Assembly (NCBI GenBank): GCA_023667265.1
Contig: JAMPAJ010000005.1
Location: 1-53,727 of the forward strand
Direction: 5' to 3'
Origin: Alistipes sp.
GTDB lineage: Bacteria > Bacillota > Clostridia > Oscillospirales > Ruminococcaceae
DNA length: 53,727 nt
Part shown: positions 16,198 through 24,981 of the stretch, in pieces
How the letters are laid out: each line of letters starts with the position of its first letter
How positions within the stretch are numbered: position 1 is the first letter of the stretch
Notes under the pieces: model-generated
What the model saw: only the letters and a program-made list of their open reading frames with translations
Told to the model about the DNA's origin: nothing
The model's database searches: none
Position numbers and translations under genes: made by a program

Positions 16198-16214
16198 GTA
16201 AAATATAAGTTATT

Positions 16215-18224
16215 TTATTTATCCTCGGCAGGAGAAGTCTTTTTCGGACGACCTCTCCTCTTCGCCGGGGTTATTGCCTTTTTTTCGGTTTTCGGAGCTT
16301 CGCTTCCAGATCTCTCAGCCTTTTTCTTCTCAGCCGGAACCTTCAGATACATTACGGAGAGTGGTGCAAGGGTCATGGAAATACTGTTATCGAAGCCATG
16401 CATAGGCTCTTTTTCAGATTTATAAGACTTTGCGGAAACGCCTGTTCCGCCGAACTCTGCAGCGTCTGTATTCAAAGCTACCTTATATGTGCCCTTTCTC
16501 GGCACGCCGATACGGTAATCATCGCGCTGCACGGGAACAAAGTTGCACACGGCAATGATCTCGTTTCCGCTGTCGTCAATACGTCTGAAAGCGATGACGC
16601 TCTGCTTGTAGTCGTCATTAGAGATCCAGCTGAAACCATTCCAGGAATCATCGTTCTCCCAAAGCGGAGAATTTTCCAGATAGAATTTATTCAGCTTCTC
16701 GGTAAATTTGCTGACACGTCTGTTGTATTCGTTGTCCTTTGTGAGCTCCCAGTCGAGCTGAGACTTGAAATTCCACTCGTTATACTGGGCAAATTCCTGC
16801 CCCATAAACAGCAGCTTCTTTCCGGGATGCGCCATCATATAGGCAAGGAAAGCGCGGTATGAGGAGAATTTATTTTCGCCCTCTCCCGGCATTTTATTTA
16901 TCATGGAGCACTTTCCGTAAACCACCTCATCATGGGAGATAGGCAGGATATAGTTCTCCGAAAAAGCGTAGAAGAATGAGAATGTAAGCTTGTCGTGGTT
17001 GAATGAGCGGTAAATCGGATCAAGAGACATATAGCTGAGCATATCGTTCATCCAGCCCATGTTCCACTTGAAATTGAAGCCCAGTCCTCCGATATCCGTA
17101 GGCTTTGTGACCATAGGCCATGCCGTGGATTCCTCCGCGATCATAAGGGCATCGGGGTGTTTCGCAAAAATAGCCTCGTTAAGCCGTTTCAGAAACTCGA
17201 CGGCTTCGAGATTTTCGTTTCCGCCGTTGATGTTAGCAGTCCACTCGCCGTCGCGTCTGTCATAGTCCAGATAGAGCATGGAAGCTACGGCGTCAACACG
17301 CAGACCGTCTACGTGCATCTCGGTGAACCAATAGTTGGCGCTCGAGATCAGGAAGGAGCAGACCTCCGCCTTACCGTAGTCAAAAACGTGAGTTCCCCAG
17401 GCTTTGTGCTCTTTTTTACGCACGTCGGTATATTCATAGCAGCAGGTGCCGTCAAATTCGTAAAGACCCGGAGCGTCCTTCGGGAAATGAGCAGGAACCC
17501 AGTCGAGGATAACTGCTATTCCGGCTTCATGGAACATATCTACCATTCTGCGGAAGTCGTCGGGAGTACCGTAACGGGAGGTCGGCGCAAAATAGCCAGT
17601 CACCTGATAGCCCCACGAGCCGTCAAAAGGAAATTCCGTAAGTGGCATAAATTCAACGTGGGTATAGGACATTTTTTTCAGATAAGGAATAATATCCCGC
17701 GCGAAATTGATATACGAGGTAAAGACCTCCTCCTCGCCGGTATTTTTCCACGAGTTCAGATGCACCTCGTACACGTTCATAGGGCTTTTATAGACATTAT
17801 TAGACTTCTTCTGCTCATACCAGGCAGCGTCATTCCATTCGTAGCTGCTTTCGTAGATCTTGGATGCCGTACCCGGACGCGTTTCAAAATGAGTTGCATA
17901 GGGATCGGATTTCAGCAGCGTTCTGCCGTCCTTTGTCTCTATGCTGTATTTATAGATGTCAAATCGTTCAAGCTTTGATATTTCGGCTTCCCAAACGCCG
18001 TCGGATATGAGCTTCATAGGATTTTTCGTTCTGTCCCAGCGGTTGAAATCGCCTACGACCGAAATGCTCACGGCATTAGGAGCCCACACTCTGAAGGTAT
18101 AAACTGTGCCGCGTCCCTTTTTCCTGGAATGAGCGCCGAAGAACCTCCATGCCTCGTAATTTTTTCCCTGGTAGAAGAGGTAAAGCGGAAAATCATTGGG
18201 ATTATTTTTTTTGTTAACTGACAT
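16215..18224 (-). CDS. glgB: 1,4-alpha-glucan branching enzyme with AT-hook-like tail
   Basis: Introduces alpha-1,6 branches in glycogen. 669 residues: CBM48 about 20-120, then a GH13 barrel with DWVPAHFP (about 241-248), catalytic nucleophile D311 (GLRVDAVASM), acid/base E364 (MIAEEST) and the PISHDE transition-state Asp, then a beta C-terminal domain. The last about 35 residues are unusual: highly basic and ending with AKRRGRPKKTSPAEDK, containing the RGRP core of an AT-hook. First gene of the operon, own promoter and a good AGGAGG. Confidence 0.95.
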   Translation of the reverse strand: MSVNKKNNPNDFPLYLFYQGKNYEAWRFFGAHSRKKGRGTVYTFRVWAPNAVSISVVGDFNRWDRTKNPMKLISDGVWEAEISKLERFDIYKYSIETKDGRTLLKSDPYATHFETRPGTASKIYESSYEWNDAAWYEQKKSNNVYKSPMNVYEVHLNSWKNTGEEEVFTSYINFARDIIPYLKKMSYTHVEFMPLTEFPFDGSWGYQVTGYFAPTSRYGTPDDFRRMVDMFHEAGIAVILDWVPAHFPKDAPGLYEFDGTCCYEYTDVRKKEHKAWGTHVFDYGKAEVCSFLISSANYWFTEMHVDGLRVDAVASMLYLDYDRRDGEWTANINGGNENLEAVEFLKRLNEAIFAKHPDALMIAEESTAWPMVTKPTDIGGLGFNFKWNMGWMNDMLSYMSLDPIYRSFNHDKLTFSFFYAFSENYILPISHDEVVYGKCSMINKMPGEGENKFSSYRAFLAYMMAHPGKKLLFMGQEFAQYNEWNFKSQLDWELTKDNEYNRRVSKFTEKLNKFYLENSPLWENDDSWNGFSWISNDDYKQSVIAFRRIDDSGNEIIAVCNFVPVQRDDYRIGVPRKGTYKVALNTDAAEFGGTGVSAKSYKSEKEPMHGFDNSISMTLAPLSVMYLKVPAEKKKAERSGSEAPKTEKKAITPAKRRGRPKKTSPAEDK

Positions 18225-18300
18225 AAATTATCCTCCTTTGCTTCGGTAATATATGCCGTATATCAAAATCATATGTCGATTTACAGTATTACCTATATAT

Positions 18301-18329
18301 ATTTTACCAGAAACGCCATAATTTATCAA
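18301..18329 (-). promoter_or_regulatory. promoter of the glycogen operon
   Basis: Minus strand TTGATA (18329-18324), 17-base spacer, TAAAAT (18306-18301), about 75 bases before the glgB ATG. Confidence 0.65.
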
Positions 18330-18340
18330 GCATTTTTGCA

Positions 18341-18398
18341 AAGTTGCACAAAAATTCGGACATTAGTATAAATATAACTTGTATTTTATGTGCAACTT
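18341..18398. repeat. inverted repeat upstream of the glgB promoter
   Basis: AAGTTGCACA (18341-18350) and TGTGCAACTT (18389-18398), 10-bp perfect arms 38 bases apart, extending further with one mismatch. The near arm lies about 12 bases upstream of the -35, suitable for a looping or paired regulator. The rest of the 18225-18455 gap is AT-rich, with a small TATCGG-CATA-CCGATA palindrome (18417-18432) near the spoIIE stop. Confidence 0.45.
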
Positions 18399-18455
18399 GC
18401 ATACTTTACTACTTCATATCGGCATACCGATAATTAATTGATATAACAGCACAGC

Positions 18456-20483
18456 TTATCCCCGGCTGCTCTCTGTGACCTGTATTCCCACCACTGTTAC
18501 GTCGTCGCGGACGCCGCCGTGACTGAATACTCCAGCCTTTTCTGCAATGGCATCGACGATCTCCCGGAGACTCAGCTGCTTCATCAGAAGCTCCTTGACA
18601 TACGGTACGGCGCTGTCGCTTATTCCGTCGGAAAACATTATAACTATATCCCCGGCTTCCAGTTTCTGCTCCGCCCTGAACAGCTCTCCGCGGCTGTTTA
18701 TGCCTATCGGAAAAGTAGCCGCGGCAAGCTTCATAACATCGCCGCCGCTTCGTATCACAGCGGCGGCAGCTCCGGATTTTATAAAATCAGCCACTCCCGT
18801 GTCAGGGTCAAAGCACATAGCGTCGAACGTGGCGAAGGACTCCTCACCGAGCTTGTTCACCATGACGGAATTGACCAGTCGTATGGCACGGCGCGGCTCA
18901 ACGCCTCCGCAGACAAACCGGCGGAAAAGACTGACGATCATCTTCGATTCAAGAGCGGCGCTTTTTCCGCTGCCCATTCCGTCGGAGATGACTGCATATT
19001 CAATTCCTGTTCCGTCGGAAAAGCACGCAAAGCTGTCTCCGCTCACCTCCGAACCGTCGGCGCATGACGAGGCGCTGCAAATACTCAGCTCATACCTCGG
19101 CTTCTCATACATTCCGACGATCAGCTCCCTGGATGTCCTTACTGCCGCCGAGGGAATAAGACCGGAGCTGCCGCTTTCGTCGGCTATAATTCCGTACAGC
19201 CTGTCGGTGATCTTCGGAGCTGATCTTCGCTCAAACGCAGCCTCCACAATAAGCCTGCCCGCGCTATTATAGGAAGCCGTTACTCTCTTCGCAGTCATTC
19301 CGCATAACTCAAGCTTTTCGCCTATTTTACGGCTCAGTTCGGGGGAATATACAAGACCTTCTGATGGCATACAGTCTCTTACAAGCTCCTCTGTAAGCCG
19401 CATCATTTCGTAAAATCCGCTGATGCTCTCGCCGCGTCCGGGATTCAGAGCCGCTCTTTCTCCCGATTTCTTCCGTCTGCTCATAAAATGGGCGTTTATC
19501 CGCTCAAGATCGCACCGCACGCCGCATATAACGTCGGCAAGTCTGCCGCTTTCCGCCAGGCATATCCTGCGGTAATCCTCGGTCTCGGCATACCCGGTAA
19601 GTATCGTTTTCCGCGAAAAGCAGGGCGCTGAAATGACGAATATCCCGGCGGCGCACAGAATATTTGCCAGCAGAGCCGAAAGCCCCTGAGCGCCTGAGAA
19701 AACGGCAGTAAACGCAGAAAATCCCGAAAAAACGGCTGCCGACGCGAAAACGCTCCTTTTGCCGAAATATGCTGACGCGACTCCTGCCGCTGCAAAAATA
19801 ACGCATATCTCTGCATCGCCCGATGAAGCGAGGACGATTCCTGTGCCTCCGAGGGCTGCACAGAGAGCCGCAGCTGCTCCGCCGTAGAAAAAGGCTGCGA
19901 AAAGAGTCAGTGCAGCTGTAAATATAATACCGGGATCCAGTGTGAAAATATGTACTGTTGAAAGCAGAGACGAGGCTGCAATGCAGCTCAGCGCTCCGTA
20001 TGCGCCGTTTATTCCGCGCAAGTCCAGAACTCCTTTTCTGCGCCATATCGTCAGCAGCTTTGCAGCGGAAAAAGCCGCCGCACCGGAGATGACCGCATAA
20101 ACAACGTAGTATATCAGCCTTTCCGGCAGCTCGCCGATAAGCCAGGATACCGCAGTTCCCGAGGACATAACGGCTGCGGCTGATATAATTCCGCAATTTT
20201 TCGGCTGAGATGATGATTCAGAAAAAAGCTTTGCAATGACGATCACTGCAAGCGCCGCAAGCTTGACTATCCGCCTGCCCACATTTCCTCCTGCCACAGC
20301 GCGGAAAAGCGCTCCGGCAAAGAATCCTGCGGAAAACGGAAGCTCGGCTGCTCCGCAGAATGAAATATCGGCAAAAACATTGCCGCCTGTTTTGCCGCAC
20401 AGGATCGCCCCGGCAAGGAAGGATAAAAAAAATCCCAGAATAGCCGCCAATGTCTTGTTTTTTCTTAATACTTTTAACATCAT
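18456..20483 (-). CDS. spoIIE: stage II sporulation protein E-like membrane phosphatase
   Basis: PP2C-type serine phosphatase; in Bacillus, SpoIIE dephosphorylates SpoIIAA to activate sigmaF in the forespore. About 675 residues: around ten predicted membrane helices in the first 300, a linker with LAESGRLADVICGVRCDLERIN, and a C-terminal PP2C domain with SGDSFACF, AVISDGMGSGKSA, IKSGAAAAVI and IVMFSDGISD, then VRDDVTVVGIQ. All metal-binding aspartates appear present. I chose the ATG at 20483, where GGTGGGTG precedes; an upstream in-frame extension lacks support. Length is shorter than Bacillus SpoIIE (about 820). No spoIIA genes are nearby. Confidence 0.88.
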   Translation of the reverse strand: MMLKVLRKNKTLAAILGFFLSFLAGAILCGKTGGNVFADISFCGAAELPFSAGFFAGALFRAVAGGNVGRRIVKLAALAVIVIAKLFSESSSQPKNCGIISAAAVMSSGTAVSWLIGELPERLIYYVVYAVISGAAAFSAAKLLTIWRRKGVLDLRGINGAYGALSCIAASSLLSTVHIFTLDPGIIFTAALTLFAAFFYGGAAAALCAALGGTGIVLASSGDAEICVIFAAAGVASAYFGKRSVFASAAVFSGFSAFTAVFSGAQGLSALLANILCAAGIFVISAPCFSRKTILTGYAETEDYRRICLAESGRLADVICGVRCDLERINAHFMSRRKKSGERAALNPGRGESISGFYEMMRLTEELVRDCMPSEGLVYSPELSRKIGEKLELCGMTAKRVTASYNSAGRLIVEAAFERRSAPKITDRLYGIIADESGSSGLIPSAAVRTSRELIVGMYEKPRYELSICSASSCADGSEVSGDSFACFSDGTGIEYAVISDGMGSGKSAALESKMIVSLFRRFVCGGVEPRRAIRLVNSVMVNKLGEESFATFDAMCFDPDTGVADFIKSGAAAAVIRSGGDVMKLAAATFPIGINSRGELFRAEQKLEAGDIVIMFSDGISDSAVPYVKELLMKQLSLREIVDAIAEKAGVFSHGGVRDDVTVVGIQVTESSRG

Positions 20484-20518
20484 ATTCACCCACCGAAACA
20501 GATTACCACATGGCAAAA

Positions 20519-20527
20519 ACAATTATA
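20519..20527 (-). promoter_or_regulatory. possible spoIIE promoter (-10)
   Basis: TGATATAAT on the minus strand: a TATAAT at 20527-20522 with TGn extension, 39 bases before the spoIIE start. No convincing -35. A sporulation-type promoter cannot be distinguished. Confidence 0.35.
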
Positions 20528-20593
20528 TCACATAATAATTGCGAAAAATGTCGGATTTTACGCAGCAGGATGTAAATTTGAGGTATAATATTA

Positions 20594-20657
20594 GGGTGTG
20601 GTGACACTACCGCTCAACGCCCGTCTTACAAGCATTTCGGATAGTGTCACCACACCC
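20594..20657. repeat. 64-bp palindromic unit between divergent promoters
   Basis: Perfect 16-bp arms GGGTGTGGTGACACTA (20594-20609) and TAGTGTCACCACACCC (20642-20657) around a 32-base centre. It lies between the spoIIE and flotillin promoters. No T-run follows either arm. It may be a small mobile palindrome or an insulator-like hairpin. Confidence 0.65.
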
Positions 20658-20673
20658 CAATGCGATAAAATTG

Positions 20674-20702
20674 TTGACAATTGTCATAAAATGATGTATA
20701 AT
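20674..20702 (+). promoter_or_regulatory. consensus promoter of the flotillin gene
   Basis: TTGACA (20674-20679), 17-base spacer, TATAAT (20697-20702), pointing to the ATG at 20760. Confidence 0.9.
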
Positions 20703-20704
20703 GT

Positions 20705-20736
20705 AATTGTGTAGTATTTCCAAATACCACACAATT
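20705..20736. promoter_or_regulatory. palindromic operator or 5' hairpin of the flotillin gene
   Basis: Arms AATTGTGTAGTATTT and AAATACCACACAATT pair with one mismatch around CC. It starts two bases after the -10 box, so it covers the transcription start and would also be a 5' stem-loop in the mRNA. Confidence 0.5.
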
Positions 20737-20759
20737 TTATGATATGGAGGATCACAAAA

Positions 20760-22241
20760 ATGCCCGGCAACATTCCCGTTATCCCCGTGCTGATAATTGC
20801 AGCCATTGCGCTCATCGTGCTTATCTTCGTACTGGGATACATCAAGGCTCCGCCCGATACAGCCTACATAATTTCGGGTCTGCGGCGTAAGATCATCATC
20901 GGTAAGGCAAGCATACGCATCCCGTTTTTCGAGCGTGTGGATAAGCTGAAGCTCCAGCTCATCGCCGTAGACGTTAAAACGTCCAGCGCAGTTCCTACCG
21001 CCGACTACATAAACATCAACGTTGACGCAAACGTAAATGTAAAGGTCAGCAGCGATCCCGTTCTTATCCAGCTTGGCGCGGAAAACTTTCTGAACAAGGA
21101 CACTCTCTATGTTGCGAAGGTGGCAAGAGAAGTTCTGGAAGGAAATATGCGTGAGATTGTGGGACAGATGACTCTCGAATCAATGGTAAACGACCGTAAG
21201 GCTTTCGCCGAAAAGGTGCAGGAAAATGCCGCTCCCGACCTGAACAGGATGGGACTTGAGATCGTTTCGTTCAACGTCCAGAATTTCACCGACGACCAGA
21301 ATCTTATCGAGAATCTCGGTATCGACAATACGACGAAAATTCAGAAAAAAGCCGCCATTGCACGTGCAGAATCCGAAAAGGAGATCGAGATCGCAAAGGC
21401 GCAGGCTAAAAAAGAGGCAAACGATGCAAAGGTCCTTGCGGAAACTGAGATCGCACAGAAGAACAATCAGCTTGCCATACGTCAGGCTGAGCTGAAAAAA
21501 GAAGCTGATACGCAGCTTGCGATCGCTGATGCAGCTTATGAGATCCAGAAGGAAGAGCAGCGCCGGACTATCGAGGTCACCAAGTACAACGCAGATATTG
21601 CGGCATCTGAGAAGGACGTTGAGCTGAAAAGCCGAGAGGCTGCGGTAATGGAGCAGTCCCTTGACGCTGAGATAAAGAAAAAAGCCGAGGCTGAACGCTA
21701 TAAGGCTCAACAGTATGCAGACGCGAAGCTTTATCAGCAGAAAAAGGATGCCGAAGCCGACCGTTTCCAGCGCGAGCAGGAGGCTGAGGCGAAAAAGGCT
21801 GAAGCTGAGGCGCAGAAGTATGCGAAAATGCAGGAGGCTGAGGGTATTGCCGCAGTCGGACAGGCGGAGGCTGATGCTATCCGTGCCAAGGGTCTGGCTG
21901 AGGCTGAGGGTATCAGCGCAAAGGCTGAGGCTATGAAAAAATACGGCGAGGCTGCTATCCTGGAGATGTACTTCAATGCGCTGCCGGAGGTTGTTAAAAA
22001 CGCCGCTGCGCCTCTTGGAAACGTTGACCGCATCACAATGTACGGCGACGGAAATTCCAGCAAAATGGTCGGAGATATTATCGGCTCGACTGTAAAGATC
22101 ACCGACGGACTTTCAGAAGCGACGGGCGTTGACATACGCTCGCTCCTGGCTGGCTATTTAGGCGGAAAAATGTCCGGAGCAGATAAGACTGTACAGAGCA
22201 ATGAAGCTGATTACACGGAAAATGATTTTACAGAAGAATAA
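20760..22241 (+). CDS. flotillin-like SPFH membrane scaffold protein
   Basis: 493 residues from the ATG at 20760 (GGAGG upstream). An N-terminal membrane anchor (about 5-27, VLIIAAIALIVLIFVLGYI) is followed by PPDTAYIISG, a conserved flotillin start, an SPFH/PHB domain to about residue 190, and a long Ala/Glu/Lys heptad-rich coiled coil (about 195-410), then a conserved C-terminus with ILEMYFNALPEVVKN and APLGNVDRI. Flotillins (YuaG/FloT) organise membrane microdomains. No NfeD partner is adjacent. The consensus promoter suggests strong expression unless repressed at the palindrome. Confidence 0.93.
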   Translation: MPGNIPVIPVLIIAAIALIVLIFVLGYIKAPPDTAYIISGLRRKIIIGKASIRIPFFERVDKLKLQLIAVDVKTSSAVPTADYININVDANVNVKVSSDPVLIQLGAENFLNKDTLYVAKVAREVLEGNMREIVGQMTLESMVNDRKAFAEKVQENAAPDLNRMGLEIVSFNVQNFTDDQNLIENLGIDNTTKIQKKAAIARAESEKEIEIAKAQAKKEANDAKVLAETEIAQKNNQLAIRQAELKKEADTQLAIADAAYEIQKEEQRRTIEVTKYNADIAASEKDVELKSREAAVMEQSLDAEIKKKAEAERYKAQQYADAKLYQQKKDAEADRFQREQEAEAKKAEAEAQKYAKMQEAEGIAAVGQAEADAIRAKGLAEAEGISAKAEAMKKYGEAAILEMYFNALPEVVKNAAAPLGNVDRITMYGDGNSSKMVGDIIGSTVKITDGLSEATGVDIRSLLAGYLGGKMSGADKTVQSNEADYTENDFTEE

Positions 22242-22274
22242 GAGCTTGTTTTGATCTATTGTAACTAAATCGGG

Positions 22275-22312
22275 AGCCCGGAGGAAAATGATCTCTCCGG
22301 GCTTCTTGTATT
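22275..22312 (+). terminator. terminator of the flotillin gene
   Basis: AGCCCGGAG (22275-22283) / CTCCGGGCT (22295-22303), 9-bp GC-rich stem, followed by TCTTGTATT, 33 bases after the stop. Confidence 0.8.
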
Positions 22313-22374
22313 ATCCGCATAAACCTCTCCTTGTCCGCATAAGATTTATGGACAAAACAAATTGAGGTGATAGC

Positions 22375-24981
22375 ATGGGTCTTACGGAAAAGGAAGCCGC
22401 CGCTCGTCTGAAAAAAGAGGGACTTAATGTCCCGGAGGAAAAGAAAAGATCCGGAGTTATGAAAATTTTTATGGGGCAGTTCAAGGACGTTATGGTCATG
22501 ATACTCCTTGCGGCTACGGTCATATCTGCCGCTCTTGGTGAAGTCACTGACGCGGTCACGATAATCCTAATCGTCCTGCTCAATGCCATTCTCGGCTTTA
22601 TCCAGGAATACCGCACGGAGCACACGCTTGAAGCCCTACGCTCTATGACAGCTCCTACGGCTAAGTGCTACCGTGACGGCAGACTTAAAGAGATCGAGGC
22701 AGCTTATCTCGTTACTGACGATATTGTAGAGCTTGAGGCTGGCGACCGCATTCCGGCAGACTGCGTTATCCTCAGCTCTGCAGGCTTTTTTGCAGATGAG
22801 GCGATACTGACCGGTGAGTCCGAGCCTGCACCGAAATCAGTCGGAGATACGGAGGATACGGACAACAGCATCAACAAGAAAAATGTGATCTACAGCGGTA
22901 CTTCGGCGGTAAAGGGAAGCTGCCGGGGAAGAGTCATCGCTACCGGGAAAAATACGCAAATGGGCAAAATTTCCCAGCTTATAGCCGATATTGACAGCGA
23001 ACCCACGCCTCTGCAAAAACGACTTGCGGAGCTTGGAAAAATTGTTGCGGTAATATGTCTTCTGGTCTGTGCGGCTGTTTTCCTTGCAGGTGTTCTCCGG
23101 GGCGAAAAGGTTTTCGATATGCTTATGACAGGCATCACCATAGCAATAGCCGCGATCCCGGAGGGACTTCCGGCGACCGTAACTATCGCCCTCGCGTTAG
23201 CGGTAAGCCGGATGATGAAGCAGCGTGCGCTGGTCAACAAGCTTCACAGTGTTGAAACTCTCGGCTGCGCTTCGGTAATATGTACTGATAAAACCGGAAC
23301 AGTTACCGAAAACAAAATGACCGTCACTCAGCTTTCAACTGCCGATTCGGATTATTTTTTCAGCGGCTCGGGCTATAAAATAAGCGGAAGTATCTCAAAG
23401 GGCGACGAAAATACACGACCTAATCCGGGCACGGAAAAGGCTCTGACAGAAGCGCTGAAATGCGGCGTGATATGCTCAACTGCGGAAATTTTCTCCGATG
23501 AAAAGCCCTCTGGCAGACGGCGCGGAAGTCTCGATTCCGGCGGCGAATGGTCTGTGACAGGCGACCCCACGGAGATCGCGCTCCTTGTTGCCGCCGCAAA
23601 AGCAGGGATATTCAAGTCCCGGCTTGCGGAATCCTGCCGTAAAACCGCCGAACAGCCTTTCGACAGCGAGACAAGGTTTATGGCTGTTTTCTGCCGTGAG
23701 GGAGTTGAAAACCGTCTGTATATCAAGGGCGCAGAGGAAGCCGTACTGCCGCGCTGCTCCCGGTACATATCTGAAAACGGCGAGATCCTGCCTATGACAG
23801 CTTCTGTTCGCCGACGAATTTCTCAAAAGGCTATCGAAATGTCTGACAAGGCGCTGAGAGTTCTCGCTCTCGCCTGCACAACGTCGGAAAGCTTTGACCC
23901 GAACAGCGGAAATCTGATTTTTTCGGGACTTGCAGGAATGCTCGATCCTCCACGTGAGGAGGCAAAAACAGCAATAAAAAAATGCGCCTCCGCCTCAGTC
24001 AAAACGGTGATGATAACCGGAGATCACAAAAATACCGCCGTCGCCGTCGCAAAAAAAGCCGGTCTGCTTAAACGAGGCAAAGCAATGACCGGAAAGGAGC
24101 TTGACCGCCTCAGCGACAGCGAGCTTGACCGCTGTATCGGCGAATACACGGTGTTTGCGCGTGTAGAGCCGGCTCATAAGCTTCGTATCGTGCGGAGTTT
24201 CAAACGCCGGGGAGAGATCGTGACTATGACCGGAGACGGCGTAAACGACGCGCCTGCCATAAAAGAGGCCGATGTAGGCGTAGCTATGGGCGTGACCGGA
24301 ACCGATGTTACAAAGCAGGCGGCGGACGTTATCCTAACTGACGATAATTTTGCCACCCTCGTTACTGCCGTTGAGCAGGGACGATGTGTTTACTCCAATA
24401 TCCGCAAATTTGTCCGCTATCTTCTCTCCTGCAACATCGGCGAGGTGCTGGTGATGTTTCTGGGAATTATTCTTGGAATGCCGGTAGTGCTTCTTCCGGT
24501 TCAGATACTTCTCGTGAATCTGGTGACTGACGGACTTCCTGCCATTGCGCTGGGACTCGAACCGCCGGAATCCGACCTGATGAGCCGTCCGCCAAGACGT
24601 TCTAACGAGGGATTCTTTGCAGGCGGTCTGATGTGGAAAATCGTGATCCACGGCATTCTTATCGGCTTCTGCACCCTTGCGTCCTTTACCTCGGTAATGC
24701 GCTGCGGGGGCTCTCTTGAAGCCTGCCGTACAGCGGCTCTCATAACTCTTGTGGTGTCACAGCTTATTCACGTTTTCCAGTGCAAATCGGAAAGACGCTC
24801 TGTTTTCCGCATAGGCATTTTCAATAACATGAAGCTTGTATGGGCTGTTCTGTTTTCAGCGTCGGTTCTTGCAGCTGCCGTTATGATACCACAGCTTACT
24901 GCGGTTTTCGAGACAGTTCCGCTGACTATGAAACAGCTTCTGACGGCATTGGGATTCAGTGCGGCTACGGCGTTATTTTGA
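22375..24981 (+). CDS. P-type calcium-transporting ATPase (P2 type)
   Basis: Membrane pump energised by ATP. 868 residues, typical of bacterial P2A/P2B pumps. Actuator motif LTGESEP (T146-S149), phosphorylated D305 in CTDKTGTVTEN, ion-site IPEGLPATV helix, ATP-domain and the hinge TGDGVNDAP (D621, D625); ten predicted helices with a C-terminal group from about 690. PEGLP and NLVTDGLPA point to Ca2+ rather than heavy metals; the CPx motif is absent. RBS GAGGTGATAG before the ATG. The gap before it has a direct repeat TCCGCATAA (about 22314 and 22333) but no obvious promoter. Confidence 0.92.
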   Translation: MGLTEKEAAARLKKEGLNVPEEKKRSGVMKIFMGQFKDVMVMILLAATVISAALGEVTDAVTIILIVLLNAILGFIQEYRTEHTLEALRSMTAPTAKCYRDGRLKEIEAAYLVTDDIVELEAGDRIPADCVILSSAGFFADEAILTGESEPAPKSVGDTEDTDNSINKKNVIYSGTSAVKGSCRGRVIATGKNTQMGKISQLIADIDSEPTPLQKRLAELGKIVAVICLLVCAAVFLAGVLRGEKVFDMLMTGITIAIAAIPEGLPATVTIALALAVSRMMKQRALVNKLHSVETLGCASVICTDKTGTVTENKMTVTQLSTADSDYFFSGSGYKISGSISKGDENTRPNPGTEKALTEALKCGVICSTAEIFSDEKPSGRRRGSLDSGGEWSVTGDPTEIALLVAAAKAGIFKSRLAESCRKTAEQPFDSETRFMAVFCREGVENRLYIKGAEEAVLPRCSRYISENGEILPMTASVRRRISQKAIEMSDKALRVLALACTTSESFDPNSGNLIFSGLAGMLDPPREEAKTAIKKCASASVKTVMITGDHKNTAVAVAKKAGLLKRGKAMTGKELDRLSDSELDRCIGEYTVFARVEPAHKLRIVRSFKRRGEIVTMTGDGVNDAPAIKEADVGVAMGVTGTDVTKQAADVILTDDNFATLVTAVEQGRCVYSNIRKFVRYLLSCNIGEVLVMFLGIILGMPVVLLPVQILLVNLVTDGLPAIALGLEPPESDLMSRPPRRSNEGFFAGGLMWKIVIHGILIGFCTLASFTSVMRCGGSLEACRTAALITLVVSQLIHVFQCKSERRSVFRIGIFNNMKLVWAVLFSASVLAAAVMIPQLTAVFETVPLTMKQLLTALGFSAATALF

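Noticed and set aside
17157-17978. 273-codon open frame opposite glgB
   Set aside because: Fully inside the GH13 coding region on the other strand with no start signals.
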